Source: Streptomyces cucumeris
Lineage (GTDB): Bacteria; Actinomycetota; Actinomycetes; Streptomycetales; Streptomycetaceae
Assembly: GCF_024295805.1 (NCBI RefSeq)
Contig: NZ_JANCLX010000017.1
Coordinates: forward strand, 117,278-181,277
Direction of reading: 5' to 3'
Length of the DNA stretch: 64,000 bases
Of the stretch, positions 8,683-16,502 are shown piece by piece. Below the pieces are notes generated by a model. The model saw nothing but the letters and a program-made list of their open reading frames with translations. It searched no databases and had not been told where the DNA came from. Numbering within the stretch: position 1 is the stretch's first letter; each line of letters starts with the position of its first letter. The position numbers and the translations under genes were made by a program.

Positions 8683-8724
8683 GGAGCCCTGCTCCCTCCA
8701 CACCGGTGGGGGAAGCGGGGCTCC
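8683..8724 (+). terminator. Intrinsic terminator of the cold-shock gene
   Basis: GGAGCCCTGCT (8683-8693) pairs with AGCGGGGCTCC (8714-8724) with one G-T wobble, and the loop adds inner pairs (TCC.../...GGA). It lies 15 bp after the csp stop. Confidence 0.75.
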
Positions 8725-8768
8725 TGCCTTTCCGGGCCCCGGACCCGGACCCCGAGCCCGGACCGGGG

Positions 8769-9218
8769 TCACCCCTCCCACCTGCGGAAATCCGCGAGCT
8801 CAAAGCCCGGTGAGACCACTCGGCTCACCAGCACCTCCTCATCCGCCGCCGGCCGCGCCGACTGCCACACCCCCGGCGGTACGACGGCCTGGGGCCGCTG
8901 CCCGGCCGCGATATCCGGCCCCAGCGCCACCTCGGCGGGCTCGTCCGTCTCCGGCCGCTCCCCCGGCCCGCCCAGCAACAGCCGCAGCGGACCGCCCCGG
9001 TGCCACAGCCACAGCTCGGCCGAGAGCACCCTGTGCCAGTGCTGCTCCTCACCGGGGGTCAGCAGGAAGTAGACCGCCGTGGCCGTGGCCCGGTCACCGG
9101 TGTACCCGGGGAGCGGGGCCGAGACCGCACCGCGCCAGGTCTCCCGGTACCAGCCGCCCTCGGGATGCGGCCGCAGGCCGAGCCATTCGGCCGTGGCGGG
9201 ACGACGGGTCATGGCCAT
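8769..9218 (-). CDS. Cupin domain protein (DUF985 type)
   Basis: 149 residues, all one cupin_5/DUF985 domain. It opens with 'WLGLRPHPEGGWYRETWR', followed by 'TAVYFLLTPGEEQHWHRVLSAELW' carrying the metal-site histidines, and ends with 'VVSPGFELADFRRWE'. The family has a small beta-barrel with a bound metal, and its function is mostly unknown. It starts at ATG 9218, or at the second ATG two codons later. It is a single gene converging on csp. Confidence 0.85.
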   Translation of the reverse strand: MAMTRRPATAEWLGLRPHPEGGWYRETWRGAVSAPLPGYTGDRATATAVYFLLTPGEEQHWHRVLSAELWLWHRGGPLRLLLGGPGERPETDEPAEVALGPDIAAGQRPQAVVPPGVWQSARPAADEEVLVSRVVSPGFELADFRRWEG

Positions 9219-9364
9219 GCTCGCTCACCGCTCTCACACGTCCGGCAGGACCCGTCGAGATTAGCCAGCGCATGGAGGACGACGGCGGCGCACCGCGGAG
9301 GTGCGCGCCCGATCAGGTGACCGCGCGCCCCGTAAGCGAGGCGGATGACACCGCGTCAACCGTC

Positions 9365-10027
9365 CTACCCGGCCGGGTGCGGGACGGCCTCGCGGGCCCA
9401 TCCCTCACCGCGCAGCACATTGCCCAGCCCGGCCCAGGCGAAGTCCATCAGGGTCGCCGCCGCCTCCTGGGCCGACGGCCCGCCCTGGTCACCCGCCCAG
9501 TCGGCCAGCGACTCCGCCGCGCCCACCAGGGCGTACGCGATGGCGGCCACATCCGCGCGGTCCAGCCGCTCGCGCGCCGCGTTGTCCCGCGCCGCCACGG
9601 CCAGCAACTGGGTCACGAAGGCCACCAGTTCCTCCCGCATCGCGGCCACCTCACGCGCGAACGGCCGTCCGTGCGTACGGGCCTGGACGTGCAGCAGCGT
9701 CCAGCCGTCCGGGTGGGCGGCGGTGTGCGTGAAGAACCCGCTCAGCCCGCTCCACAACTGCCGGTCGGCGGAGGCCCCCTGCTCCACGGCGACGCGCACC
9801 GCCGCCACCAGGGCCGCGGCCTCACGCCGGATACAGGCCGCGAACAGCTCCTCCTTGGAGTGCAGATACAGATAGACCAGCGGTTTGGAGACGCCCGCCA
9901 GCTCCGCTATGTCGTCCATCGAGGCGTGCTGGTAGCCGCTGCGCGCGAACGCCCGCACCGCCGCGTCCAGCATCTGCTGCTCCCGCACCGCCCGTGGTAC
10001 GCGCTTGCCCCTCGTCGCCCCGCCCAC
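9365..10027 (-). CDS. TetR/AcrR family transcriptional regulator
   Basis: 220 residues. The N-terminal HTH is 'MLDAAVRAFARSGYQHASMDDIAELAGVSKPLVYLYLHSKEELFAAC', with the canonical TetR recognition helix. The C-terminal half is an alpha-helical ligand domain of unknown specificity. The GTG at 10027 is preferred because AAGGGGG lies 8 nt upstream; the more distal GTG at 10060 lacks such a site. It lies downstream of the symporter gene on the same strand, with a strong terminator and a solo MITE end between, so the two are probably separate units. Regulation of the neighbour is possible but not shown. Confidence 0.88.
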   Translation of the reverse strand: MGGATRGKRVPRAVREQQMLDAAVRAFARSGYQHASMDDIAELAGVSKPLVYLYLHSKEELFAACIRREAAALVAAVRVAVEQGASADRQLWSGLSGFFTHTAAHPDGWTLLHVQARTHGRPFAREVAAMREELVAFVTQLLAVAARDNAARERLDRADVAAIAYALVGAAESLADWAGDQGGPSAQEAAATLMDFAWAGLGNVLRGEGWAREAVPHPAG

Positions 10028-10077
10028 GCAGGCAGCCCCCTTCGATCCGTGCCCCCGCACACATATCGCCGCCTAGC

Positions 10078-10110
10078 CTAGGCCCTGTCCTGCCGGTCTT
10101 CGCGGGCCCC
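10078..10110. repeat. Solo terminal inverted repeat of the MITE-like element
   Basis: CTAGGCCCTGTCCTG followed by CCGGTCTTCGCGGGCCC matches the right-end repeat of the element at 5190-5366, with two substitutions over about 32 bp. A second CTAG lies directly before it (10073-10076). It is located 50 bp upstream of the TetR start. The partner end is missing. Confidence 0.65.
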
Positions 10111-10121
10111 GAAGTAGGTGA

Positions 10122-10214
10122 ACCCCTACGGGACATGGCTCACGGCACCGTGCCCCCGGACCCCTACGGGACATGGCACCGTGCCCCCGGACCTCTGCGG
10201 GTCCGGGGGCACGG
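10122..10214 (-). terminator. Composite terminator with a direct repeat, downstream of the symporter
   Basis: The segment ACCCCTACGGGACATGGC followed by CACCGTGCCCCCGG is present twice in tandem (starting at 10122 and 10160, the first with a 4-bp insertion). The second copy, ACCGTGCCCCCGGACC (10178-10193), pairs with GGTCCGGGGGCACGGG (10199-10214) in a 15-16 bp stem with a 5-nt loop. The first copy could pair with the same right arm, so alternative hairpins are possible. It terminates the minus-strand symporter transcript. Confidence 0.7.
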
Positions 10215-10248
10215 GGATGCCGTCGCGGCGGGCGCGCCGCTCGCGGTG

Positions 10249-11601
10249 TTACGCGGCGGCCAGCTGGGGTTCGGCCGGGTCCGCCTGGCCGGTGCCGTCC
10301 GGGTCGTCCAGCGGGGACGAGGAGGCGTGGGCGTAGGCGTCGCGGTCGAGGATCTTCTCCCGGGCCGAGACCAGGACCGGGATCAGGGCCTGGCCCGCCA
10401 CATTGGTGGCGGTCCGCATCATGTCCAGCACCGGGTCGATGGCCATCAGCAGACCCACGCCCTCCAGGGGCAGGCCCAGCGTGGAGAGGGTCAGGGTCAG
10501 CATGACCGTGGCGCCGGTGAGGCCCGCGGTGGCGGCGGAGCCGATGACCGAGACGAAGGCGATCAGCAGGTAGTCGCCGATGCCGAGCTGGACGTCGAAG
10601 ATCTGGGCGATGAAGATCGCGGCGATGGCCGGGTAGATCGAGGCGCAGCCGTCCATCTTGGTGGTGGAGCCGAACGGCACCGCGAAGGAGGCGTACTCCT
10701 TGGGGACGCCCAGGCGCTCGGTGACCTTCTGGGTCAGCGGCATGGTGCCGACCGAGGAGCGGGAGACGAAGGCGAGCTGGATGGCGGGCCAGGCGCCCTT
10801 GAAGAAGTTCAGCGGGTTGACCTTGGCGACCGTGGAGAGCAGCAGCGGGTAGACGCCGAACATCACCAGCGCGCAGCCGATGTAGATGTCGGCGGTGAAG
10901 GTCGCGTACTTGCCGATGAGGTCCCAGCCGTACTCGGCGATGGCGAAGCCGATGAGGCCGAGGGTGCCCAGCGGGGCGAGGCGGATGACCCACCACAGCG
11001 CCTTCTGGAGCAGCTCCAGCACCGCCTGGCTCAGGTTCAGGATCGGCTGGGCCTTCTCACCGAGCTGGAGGGCGGCGACGCCCGCCACGGCGGCGAGGAA
11101 GACGATCTGGAGGACGTTGAGCTCGGTGAACGGCGTGACCACGTCGGTCGGCACGATCCCGGTCAGGAAGTCCAGCCAGGAACCCGCCTCCTCGGGCTTG
11201 GCGCCGTCCTTGGGGGTGAGGTCGGTGCCCGCGCCGGGGTCGGTGAGCAGACCGATGGCCAGGCCGATGGCGACCGCGATCAGCGAGGTGGCCATGAACC
11301 ACAGCAGGGTGCGGGTCGCCAGCCGGGCGGCGTTGTTGACGTTCCGCAGGTTGGTGATCGATATCAGGATCGCGAAGAAGACCAGCGGGGCCACGGCCAG
11401 CTTCAGGAGCTGGACGAAGATCGAGCCGACCTTGTCGAGCGTGGTGACCAGCCAGCCGATGTCACCGCTGCGGGCGACCCAGCCGAGCAGCACACCCAGC
11501 ACCAGGCCGAGCAGGATCTGGGCCCAGAAAGGCACCTTGGGCAGGCGGAAGGACGACGACGTCTTGGGGGACGTCTCGGGAACGGACGACAACGGACACA
11601 C
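10249..11601 (-). CDS. Dicarboxylate/amino acid:cation symporter (DAACS family)
   Basis: A 450-residue membrane transporter of the GltP/DctA family. It has multiple hydrophobic helices and the conserved hairpin/TM7 signatures 'AFVSRSSVGTMPLT', 'SFAVPFGSTTKMDGCA' and 'DPVLDMMRTATNVAGQA', which bind substrate carboxylate and Na+/H+. It imports glutamate, aspartate or C4-dicarboxylates; the exact substrate is uncertain. The N-terminal GTG at 11601 has only a close GGAG. The TTG three codons later has GGAG at a normal distance, so the exact start is unsettled. The C-terminal tail is polar. Confidence 0.92.
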   Translation of the reverse strand: MCPLSSVPETSPKTSSSFRLPKVPFWAQILLGLVLGVLLGWVARSGDIGWLVTTLDKVGSIFVQLLKLAVAPLVFFAILISITNLRNVNNAARLATRTLLWFMATSLIAVAIGLAIGLLTDPGAGTDLTPKDGAKPEEAGSWLDFLTGIVPTDVVTPFTELNVLQIVFLAAVAGVAALQLGEKAQPILNLSQAVLELLQKALWWVIRLAPLGTLGLIGFAIAEYGWDLIGKYATFTADIYIGCALVMFGVYPLLLSTVAKVNPLNFFKGAWPAIQLAFVSRSSVGTMPLTQKVTERLGVPKEYASFAVPFGSTTKMDGCASIYPAIAAIFIAQIFDVQLGIGDYLLIAFVSVIGSAATAGLTGATVMLTLTLSTLGLPLEGVGLLMAIDPVLDMMRTATNVAGQALIPVLVSAREKILDRDAYAHASSSPLDDPDGTGQADPAEPQLAAA

Positions 11602-11817
11602 TCCGGGGAGGTCACAGTGAGGGAGAAGAAGAAGAGCCAGGAGTCCGTACGGGATCTCCGGCCGCTGTACGCGAGGTGGGTCAGCGGCGGCGACAGGCCG
11701 CGGACAGGCAGCGGCAAAGATCGATGTGCAGGCGCGCCACGAGCGGAACGCTCGCTGCGATACGGGGCGCGGCTGCTGTCGTCATGACAAGTACGTTAAC
11801 ACCGCTGCTTTGAGTAA

Positions 11818-11836
11818 CCCAAAGAAAATCTTTGGG
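11818..11836. promoter_or_regulatory. Candidate operator: inverted repeat upstream of the symporter
   Basis: CCCAAAGA, AAA, TCTTTGGG: a perfect 8-bp inverted repeat around a 3-bp centre. It lies in an unusually AT-rich patch about 217 bp upstream of the symporter start. It has no T-tract like a terminator and looks like a dimeric repressor site. The regulator is unknown. Confidence 0.45.
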
Positions 11837-11868
11837 CCCGGTTCCCCGGTCCGGCCCCGCACACGGCA

Positions 11869-11906
11869 ACGCCCCGTGGGTCAGCGGATGCTGACCCACG
11901 GGGCGT
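11869..11906 (-). terminator. Strong hairpin terminator after the DUF4229 gene
   Basis: ACGCCCCGTGGGTCAGC (11869-11885) and GCTGACCCACGGGGCGT (11890-11906) form a perfect 17-bp stem with a GGAT loop, 57 bp downstream of the DUF4229 stop codon on the minus strand. Confidence 0.85.
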
Positions 11907-11962
11907 GGCGAAGCGGTGTGGGTGGTGTGAGGAGGGTTACAGCGGGGCCGGTGCGGCGCCGG

Positions 11963-12250
11963 TCAGACGCCGTCCTCCTGGCTCTGGTTCGCCGCCAGGC
12001 GCTCCTTGGCGCGGTCCACCCTCCCGGCGACGTGGACCGCCATGGCCTCCCGCTGCTTGCGCAGCAGCACCCAGCTCAGCGGGGCGGAGACGACGAGGGC
12101 GAGCAGCGCCACCCAGAACAGGTTCGACCGGCCGAGGCCCGAGGGGACCAGCCGGAACCAGACCAGCGCCCAGATGGCCAGGAAGGAGCCGGCGAAGATC
12201 CCCAGGCGCATCAGGGTGTAGCGGAACGTGGCGCTCGGCTGGAGTGACAC
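11963..12250 (-). CDS. DUF4229 small membrane protein
   Basis: 95 residues. Two transmembrane helices ('LGIFAGSFLAIWALVWF' and 'FWVALLALVVSAPLSWVLL') form a hairpin, followed by a basic, amphipathic cytoplasmic tail 'KQREAMAVHVAGRVDRAKERL'. It matches the DUF4229 family of actinobacteria, whose function is unknown. It stands near menaquinone gene mqnE, and the family is often found there. It has its own strong terminator downstream. Confidence 0.85.
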   Translation of the reverse strand: MSLQPSATFRYTLMRLGIFAGSFLAIWALVWFRLVPSGLGRSNLFWVALLALVVSAPLSWVLLRKQREAMAVHVAGRVDRAKERLAANQSQEDGV

Positions 12251-12310
12251 GGCTGGACTTCTTTCTGCTGGGGGGATCTGCCCTCCCAGTGAAGCACGTC
12301 CGCATTTCGA

Positions 12311-12835
12311 TCAATTCAGCGGCAGCCACATCGTGATGTCGTCGCGGAACTCGCCCTCCGCGACCCGGATCGCGTCCGGTACCCGGCCGACCTCCTTGTA
12401 GCCGCAGGAGCCGTAGAACCGCTCCAGACCGCGGCCGCCGCGACAGGTCAGCCGTATCCCGGTGATCCCGCCCAGTCCGCGGGCGGCCTCCCCGGCCGCC
12501 GCCATCAGCGCGCGGCCGTATCCCTTGCCCTGGTGGGAGGGGTGGACCATCACCGTGAACAGCCAGCACCAGTGGCGCATCAGCCGGTGGGTGTTGAGGC
12601 CGAGGACGGCGGTCGCGGCGACCGTGCCGTCCTCGTCGCGGCCGACCAGCAGCCGGGCGCGGTCCTCGGCCATCGCCACCAGGTGCTTGACCAGCTCCGA
12701 GCGGACGTCGTCGACCGTGACGGGGGGCACGAAGCCGACCGCCCCGTCCGCGTTCGAGGTGTCGGCCCACAGGGAGCAGATCCCGTCGCGCAGCTCGGGG
12801 GTGACGGCCGGGTCGAGTTCGAACGTCAGAGGCAT
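12311..12835 (-). CDS. GNAT family N-acetyltransferase
   Basis: 174 residues. The acetyl-CoA motif A 'FTVMVHPSHQGKGYGRALMAAA' contains the Q-x-x-G-x-G sequence (HQGKGYG). A C-terminal 'GLERFYGSCGYKEVGR' strand-helix completes the fold. The substrate is unknown. It is 25 bp downstream of mqnE on the same strand and is probably part of the same transcript. Confidence 0.88.
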   Translation of the reverse strand: MPLTFELDPAVTPELRDGICSLWADTSNADGAVGFVPPVTVDDVRSELVKHLVAMAEDRARLLVGRDEDGTVAATAVLGLNTHRLMRHWCWLFTVMVHPSHQGKGYGRALMAAAGEAARGLGGITGIRLTCRGGRGLERFYGSCGYKEVGRVPDAIRVAEGEFRDDITMWLPLN

Positions 12836-12860
12836 GGGCCGACGATAACCAGCCGGGCCC

Positions 12861-14039
12861 TCAGACCCGCATGGGCTGGGGGGACTCGCGGCGGTCCGGG
12901 TCGGGACCCTCGTAGTCGCGGATGATCTCGTAGCGGGTGTTGCGCTCGACCGGACGGAAGCCCGCGTCCCGGATCAGATCCAGCAGATCGTCACGGGTCA
13001 GCTTGTTCGGCGTCCCGTAGTTGTCCGCGTCATGGGTGATCTTGTACTCGACGACCGAGCCGTCCATGTCGTCCGCACCGTGGTTCAGCGCGAGCTGAGC
13101 CGTCTGCACCCCGTGCATGACCCAGAAGACCTTCACATGCGGGACGTTGTCGAACAGCAGCCGCGAGACCGCGAACGTCTTCAGCGCCTCCGCGCCGGTC
13201 GCCATCGTCGTCCGCGCCTGCAGCCGGTTGCGGATCTTGCCGTCCTTCATGTCCACGAAGTCGTGCTGATAGCGCAGCGGGATGAAGACCTGGAACCCTC
13301 CGGTCTCATCCTGGAGCTCCCGCAGCCGCAGGACGTGGTCCACCCGGTGCCGGGGCTCCTCGATATGCCCGTAGAGCATCGTGCACGGCGTCTTCAGACC
13401 CTTCTCATGGGCCAGCCGGTGGATCCGCGACCAGTCCTCCCAGTGGGTCTCGTGGTCCACGATGTGCTGCCGGACCTCCCAGTCGAAGATCTCGGCACCG
13501 CCGCCGGTCAGCGACTCAAGACCCGCGTCGATCAGCTCGTCCAGGATCTCCGACGCGCCGAGCCCGGAGATCTTCTCGAAGTGATGGATCTCCGTGGCGG
13601 TGAACGCCTTCAGCGAGACCTCCGGCAGCGCCTCCTTCAGCGCCCGCAGCGACCTCGGGTAGTACCGCCAGGGAAGGGTGGGGTGCAGACCGTTGACGAT
13701 GTGCAGCTCGGTGAGGTTCTCCCCCTCCATCGCCTTGGCGAGCCACACCGCCTCCTCGATCCGCATCGTGTAGGCGTCCTTCTCACCCGGCTTCCGTTGG
13801 AACGAGCAGTACGCACAGGACGCCGTGCACACATTGGTCATGTTCAGATGGCGGTTGACGTTGAAGTGCACGACATCGCCGTTCTTACGCGTGCGCACCT
13901 CATGGGCCAGACCGCCCAGCCACGCCAGATCGTCGGACGCGTACAGGGCGATGCCGTCCTCACGGGACAGCCGCTCCCCGGCGAGAACCTTCTGCTCCAA
14001 CTCCCGCTTGAAACCCACGTCCTGTGTGGTCGCCGTCAC
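12861..14039 (-). CDS. mqnE: Aminofutalosine synthase MqnE
   Basis: A 392-residue radical SAM enzyme. The cluster motif Cys71-x3-Cys75-x2-Cys78 is in 'NVCTASCAYCSF'. 'LHIVNGLHPTLPWRYY', 'SLTGGGAEIFDWEVR' and 'TPCTMLYGHIEE' are MqnE signatures. It joins the MqnA product with SAM to give 6-amino-6-deoxyfutalosine. The GTG at 14039 is chosen because GGGAGG stands 7 nt upstream; that site lies inside the sequence that would be coding if the ATG at 14054 were used. It is paralogous to mqnC. Confidence 0.95.
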   Translation of the reverse strand: MTATTQDVGFKRELEQKVLAGERLSREDGIALYASDDLAWLGGLAHEVRTRKNGDVVHFNVNRHLNMTNVCTASCAYCSFQRKPGEKDAYTMRIEEAVWLAKAMEGENLTELHIVNGLHPTLPWRYYPRSLRALKEALPEVSLKAFTATEIHHFEKISGLGASEILDELIDAGLESLTGGGAEIFDWEVRQHIVDHETHWEDWSRIHRLAHEKGLKTPCTMLYGHIEEPRHRVDHVLRLRELQDETGGFQVFIPLRYQHDFVDMKDGKIRNRLQARTTMATGAEALKTFAVSRLLFDNVPHVKVFWVMHGVQTAQLALNHGADDMDGSVVEYKITHDADNYGTPNKLTRDDLLDLIRDAGFRPVERNTRYEIIRDYEGPDPDRRESPQPMRV

Positions 14040-14121
14040 GCGGTCGCCTCCCATGCGTTCGCCCCCTGCGTCCGGCCGTCTTTCTCCGGCCCTTCCTCTG
14101 CCGATGTCGGCTTCGCCGAGA

Positions 14122-14583
14122 CTACGCCTCGATGTCCTCGGGGAGCTCTCCGACCCGGTTCTCCCACTTGGTGGACAGCACGATCGTGGTGCGGGTGCGG
14201 GAGACGCCCTTGGTGCCGGACAGCCTGCGGATGGTCCGCTCCAGACCGTCCACGTCCGAGGCGCGCACCTTGAGCATGTAGGAGTCGTCGCCCGCGATGA
14301 ACCAGCAGTCCTCGATCTCGGCGAGGTCGCGCATCCGCTGTGCCACGTCCTCGTGGTCGGTGGCGTCGGAGAGCTGGATGCCGATCAGCGCGGTGACCCC
14401 GAGCCCGAGGGACGCGGCGTCGACGGTCGCGCGATAGCCGGTGATGACACCGGCCGCCTCCAGGCGGTTGATCCGGTCCGTGACGCTGGGTCCGGACAGG
14501 CCGACCAGCCTGCCCAGCTCCGCGTACGAGGCCCTGCCGTTCTCCCGCAGCGCCTGGATGAGCTGCCTGTCCACCGCGTCCAT
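14122..14583 (-). CDS. Lrp/AsnC family transcriptional regulator
   Basis: 153 residues. The N-terminal HTH is 'MDAVDRQLIQALRENGRASYAELGRLVGLSGPSVTDRINRLEAAGVI'. The C-terminal RAM ligand domain includes 'DCWFIAGDDSYMLKVRASDVDGLE'. The ATG at 14583 is preferred because GGAAGG precedes it by about 10 nt; the in-frame ATG at 14601 lacks a ribosome site. It is co-directional with mqnE (82-bp gap) and divergent from a small gene at 14697. It may regulate mqnE or itself, since a palindromic TACATGTA lies at 14623-14630 in its promoter. Confidence 0.9.
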   Translation of the reverse strand: MDAVDRQLIQALRENGRASYAELGRLVGLSGPSVTDRINRLEAAGVITGYRATVDAASLGLGVTALIGIQLSDATDHEDVAQRMRDLAEIEDCWFIAGDDSYMLKVRASDVDGLERTIRRLSGTKGVSRTRTTIVLSTKWENRVGELPEDIEA

Positions 14584-14622
14584 ATGCCGTACGCCTTCCA
14601 TTATTCAGAGTTCGAGCGACAT

Positions 14623-14630
14623 TACATGTA
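14623..14630. promoter_or_regulatory. Candidate autoregulatory operator of the Lrp-type gene
   Basis: The palindrome TACATGTA lies in an AT-rich patch (ACATTACATGTAGAATCT) about 40 bp upstream of the Lrp/AsnC start. It is the only AT-rich stretch between this gene and the divergent small gene. Assignment as operator is inference. Confidence 0.35.
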
Positions 14631-14696
14631 GAATCTAAGGCATCAGGGCCACAAGCCCTGCAAATTTTCAGGCGATCGACCTGTTTTCCTCAGGAG

Positions 14697-14864
14697 ATGA
14701 GACTCACCGTGTACTCGATCGAGGGTCTTGAAGCCCGTATGCATGAGCTGCGGGACCTGGCCAACCGCTCGCGTGCGAACCACCGGCCCACCTCCCGTGC
14801 GGGGCGCCGCGCGGTCGTCGTCGCGGCCCGCGCCGCGATGGCCCGGAAGCGCTGGACGCGCTAA
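14697..14864 (+). CDS. Small conserved-looking basic protein (55 aa), unknown function
   Basis: A short open frame starting MRLTVYSIEGLEARMHEL. It continues through an Arg-rich middle ('NRSRANHRPTSRAGRRA') to a basic C-terminus ending in ARAAMARKRWTR. AGGAG (14692-14696) directly abuts the ATG; the in-frame GTG at 14709 (12 nt from AGGAG) may be the true start, giving 51 residues. The N-terminal half predicts an amphipathic helix and the rest is strongly cationic, so it might bind nucleic acid. It is divergent from the Lrp gene, and its stop codon overlaps that of ubiX on the other strand. Confidence 0.55.
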   Translation: MRLTVYSIEGLEARMHELRDLANRSRANHRPTSRAGRRAVVVAARAAMARKRWTR

Positions 14865-15565
14865 CCCCTCCCCCGGTCCCCACCGAGTTCCCCTTCCCAC
14901 CGGCGGTACAGCTTGTGCGGCACTCCGGCCGCGTCGAGTACCCGCCCCGCGACGAAGTCCACCAGATCCTGGATATGCGTCGCGCCCGCGTAGAACGCCG
15001 GAGAGGCGGGCAGTACCACCGCGCCCGCCTCGTCCAGTGAGACCAGGTGCCGGAGCGTCTGACCGTTCAGCGGGGTCTCCCGCACCGCGACCACGAGCGG
15101 GCGCCGCTCCTTGAGGGTCACGCTCGCGGCCCGCTGGAGCAGGTCCTTCGACAGCCCCAGCGCCACCCCGGCCACACACGCCGTGCTCGCCGGGACGATC
15201 AGCATCCCCTTGACCTGGTACGAACCGGAGGACGGCCCGGCGGCGAGGTCCCCGGCCGCCCAGTGGCGCACCTCCGCGACCCCGGCCGGCACCTCGAAGG
15301 CGTCGGGCGTGCCGTCCGCGCCGCGGGCCAGCCAGCGGCACAGGTCGTCACGCCAGTGCGCGTCCCGGAACGCGATCCCGGTCTCGTCCAGCAGCGTCAG
15401 CCGGGACGCCCGGCTGATCACCAGGTCGACGGCCTCCCCCGCGGTCAGCAGCGCGCGCAGCACCGAGGCGGCGAACGGCGTCCCGGACGCGCCGGACACA
15501 CCGACCACCCAGGGGCGTCGGCTCACCTCTTCGTACGGCTCGTACGGCTCCTGCGGCGGCTCCAC
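14861..15565 (-). CDS. ubiX: Flavin prenyltransferase UbiX
   Basis: 234 residues, flavoprotein fold. 'VGVSGASGTPFAASVLRAL' is the FMN-binding N-terminal motif. 'MLIVPASTACVAGVALGLSKDLLQRAASVTLKERRPLVVAVRETPL' is the conserved UbiX core. UbiX makes the prenylated FMN cofactor used by the UbiD-type decarboxylase encoded upstream at 16499-17950, so both serve the late menaquinone decarboxylation. It is 34 bp downstream of mqnP in the same operon. The stop overlaps the stop of the convergent small gene in CTAA. Confidence 0.94.
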   Translation of the reverse strand: MEPPQEPYEPYEEVSRRPWVVGVSGASGTPFAASVLRALLTAGEAVDLVISRASRLTLLDETGIAFRDAHWRDDLCRWLARGADGTPDAFEVPAGVAEVRHWAAGDLAAGPSSGSYQVKGMLIVPASTACVAGVALGLSKDLLQRAASVTLKERRPLVVAVRETPLNGQTLRHLVSLDEAGAVVLPASPAFYAGATHIQDLVDFVAGRVLDAAGVPHKLYRRWEGELGGDRGRG

Positions 15566-15599
15566 ACGCCCGAGCCTATCCGCCGCCGTCCGGCCGCTC

Positions 15600-16502
15600 T
15601 CACAGGCTCAGCCCCCGCACCAGCAGGTCGAGCAGCGCACAGCAGAACAGCGCGATCCCGATGAAGCCGTTGACCGTGAAGAAGGCCCGGTTCAACCGTG
15701 ACAGATCGCCCGGGCGCACGATGCTGTGCTCGTAGCCGAAGGCCGCCGTGACGATCACCAGCCCCGTCCAGAAGAACGCTCCGGCGTCCGTGGCCAGTCC
15801 GTACCAGACCAGCAGGCCGACGGTGAGCACATGGCAGAACCGCGCGCCGTACAGCGCTCCCGCGATCCCGAAACGGGCCGGGACCGACCGCACCCCGTGC
15901 GCCCGGTCGGCCGCCACGTCCTGGCAGGCGAAGATCAGGTCGAAGCCGCCGATCCAGATGCCGACCGCGAGCCCCAGGATCACCGCCTCCCAGGACCATT
16001 CACCGGTGACCCCGATCCAGGCACCGACCGGTCCCATCGCCTGGGCCAGGCCCAGGATGGCGTGCGGATAGTCGGTGAACCGCTTGCCGTACGGATAGAC
16101 CACCATCGGCACCACGGCGACCGGCGCCAGCACCAGGCACAGCGGGTTCAGCAGGGCGGCGGCTCCCAGGAAGACCGCGAGCGCGACCAGCGCACCGGTC
16201 CACGCGGTGCGCACCGACACGGCGCCGGTGACCAGTTCGCGGCCCGCGGTCCGCGGATTGCGGGCGTCGATCTCGCGGTCGATGATCCGGTTCGCGGCCA
16301 TCGCGAAGGTGCGCAAGCCCACCATCGCCACCGTGATCAGCAGCAGCCGGGTCCAGTGGACGCGCTCGTCGAGCCGGAACATGGCGGTGAGCGCGGCGAT
16401 GTAGGCGAAGGGCAGCGCGAAGACGGAGTGCTCGATCATCACCAGCCGCAGGAACGACTTGGTGGCCCCGGGACGCGGCGCGGCAGCGGCGGCGGACGTC
16501 AC
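15600..16502 (-). CDS. mqnP: Menaquinone (futalosine-pathway) UbiA-type prenyltransferase
   Basis: About 300 residues with eight or so hydrophobic helices. The Asp-rich motif 'AANRIIDREIDARNPRTAGR' (NxxxDxxxD) and the second 'DLIFACQDVAADRAHG' bind polyprenyl diphosphate through Mg2+. It attaches the isoprenoid chain to 1,4-dihydroxy-6-naphthoate-type acid at the membrane. The GTG at 16502 overlaps the ubiD stop as GTGA, indicating translational coupling. A longer reading frame exists upstream but would overlap ubiD by 105 bp. Confidence 0.92.
   Translation of the reverse strand: MTSAAAAAPRPGATKSFLRLVMIEHSVFALPFAYIAALTAMFRLDERVHWTRLLLITVAMVGLRTFAMAANRIIDREIDARNPRTAGRELVTGAVSVRTAWTGALVALAVFLGAAALLNPLCLVLAPVAVVPMVVYPYGKRFTDYPHAILGLAQAMGPVGAWIGVTGEWSWEAVILGLAVGIWIGGFDLIFACQDVAADRAHGVRSVPARFGIAGALYGARFCHVLTVGLLVWYGLATDAGAFFWTGLVIVTAAFGYEHSIVRPGDLSRLNRAFFTVNGFIGIALFCCALLDLLVRGLSL

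Larger units (their letters stand above)
11602..11962. other. Intergenic region upstream of the symporter
   Basis: A 361-bp gene-free stretch. Its left part is the 5' region of the symporter. It includes an AT-rich patch with an inverted repeat at 11818-11836, and its right part is the terminator at 11869-11906. I see no small coding sequence with a credible start site in it. Confidence 0.6.
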
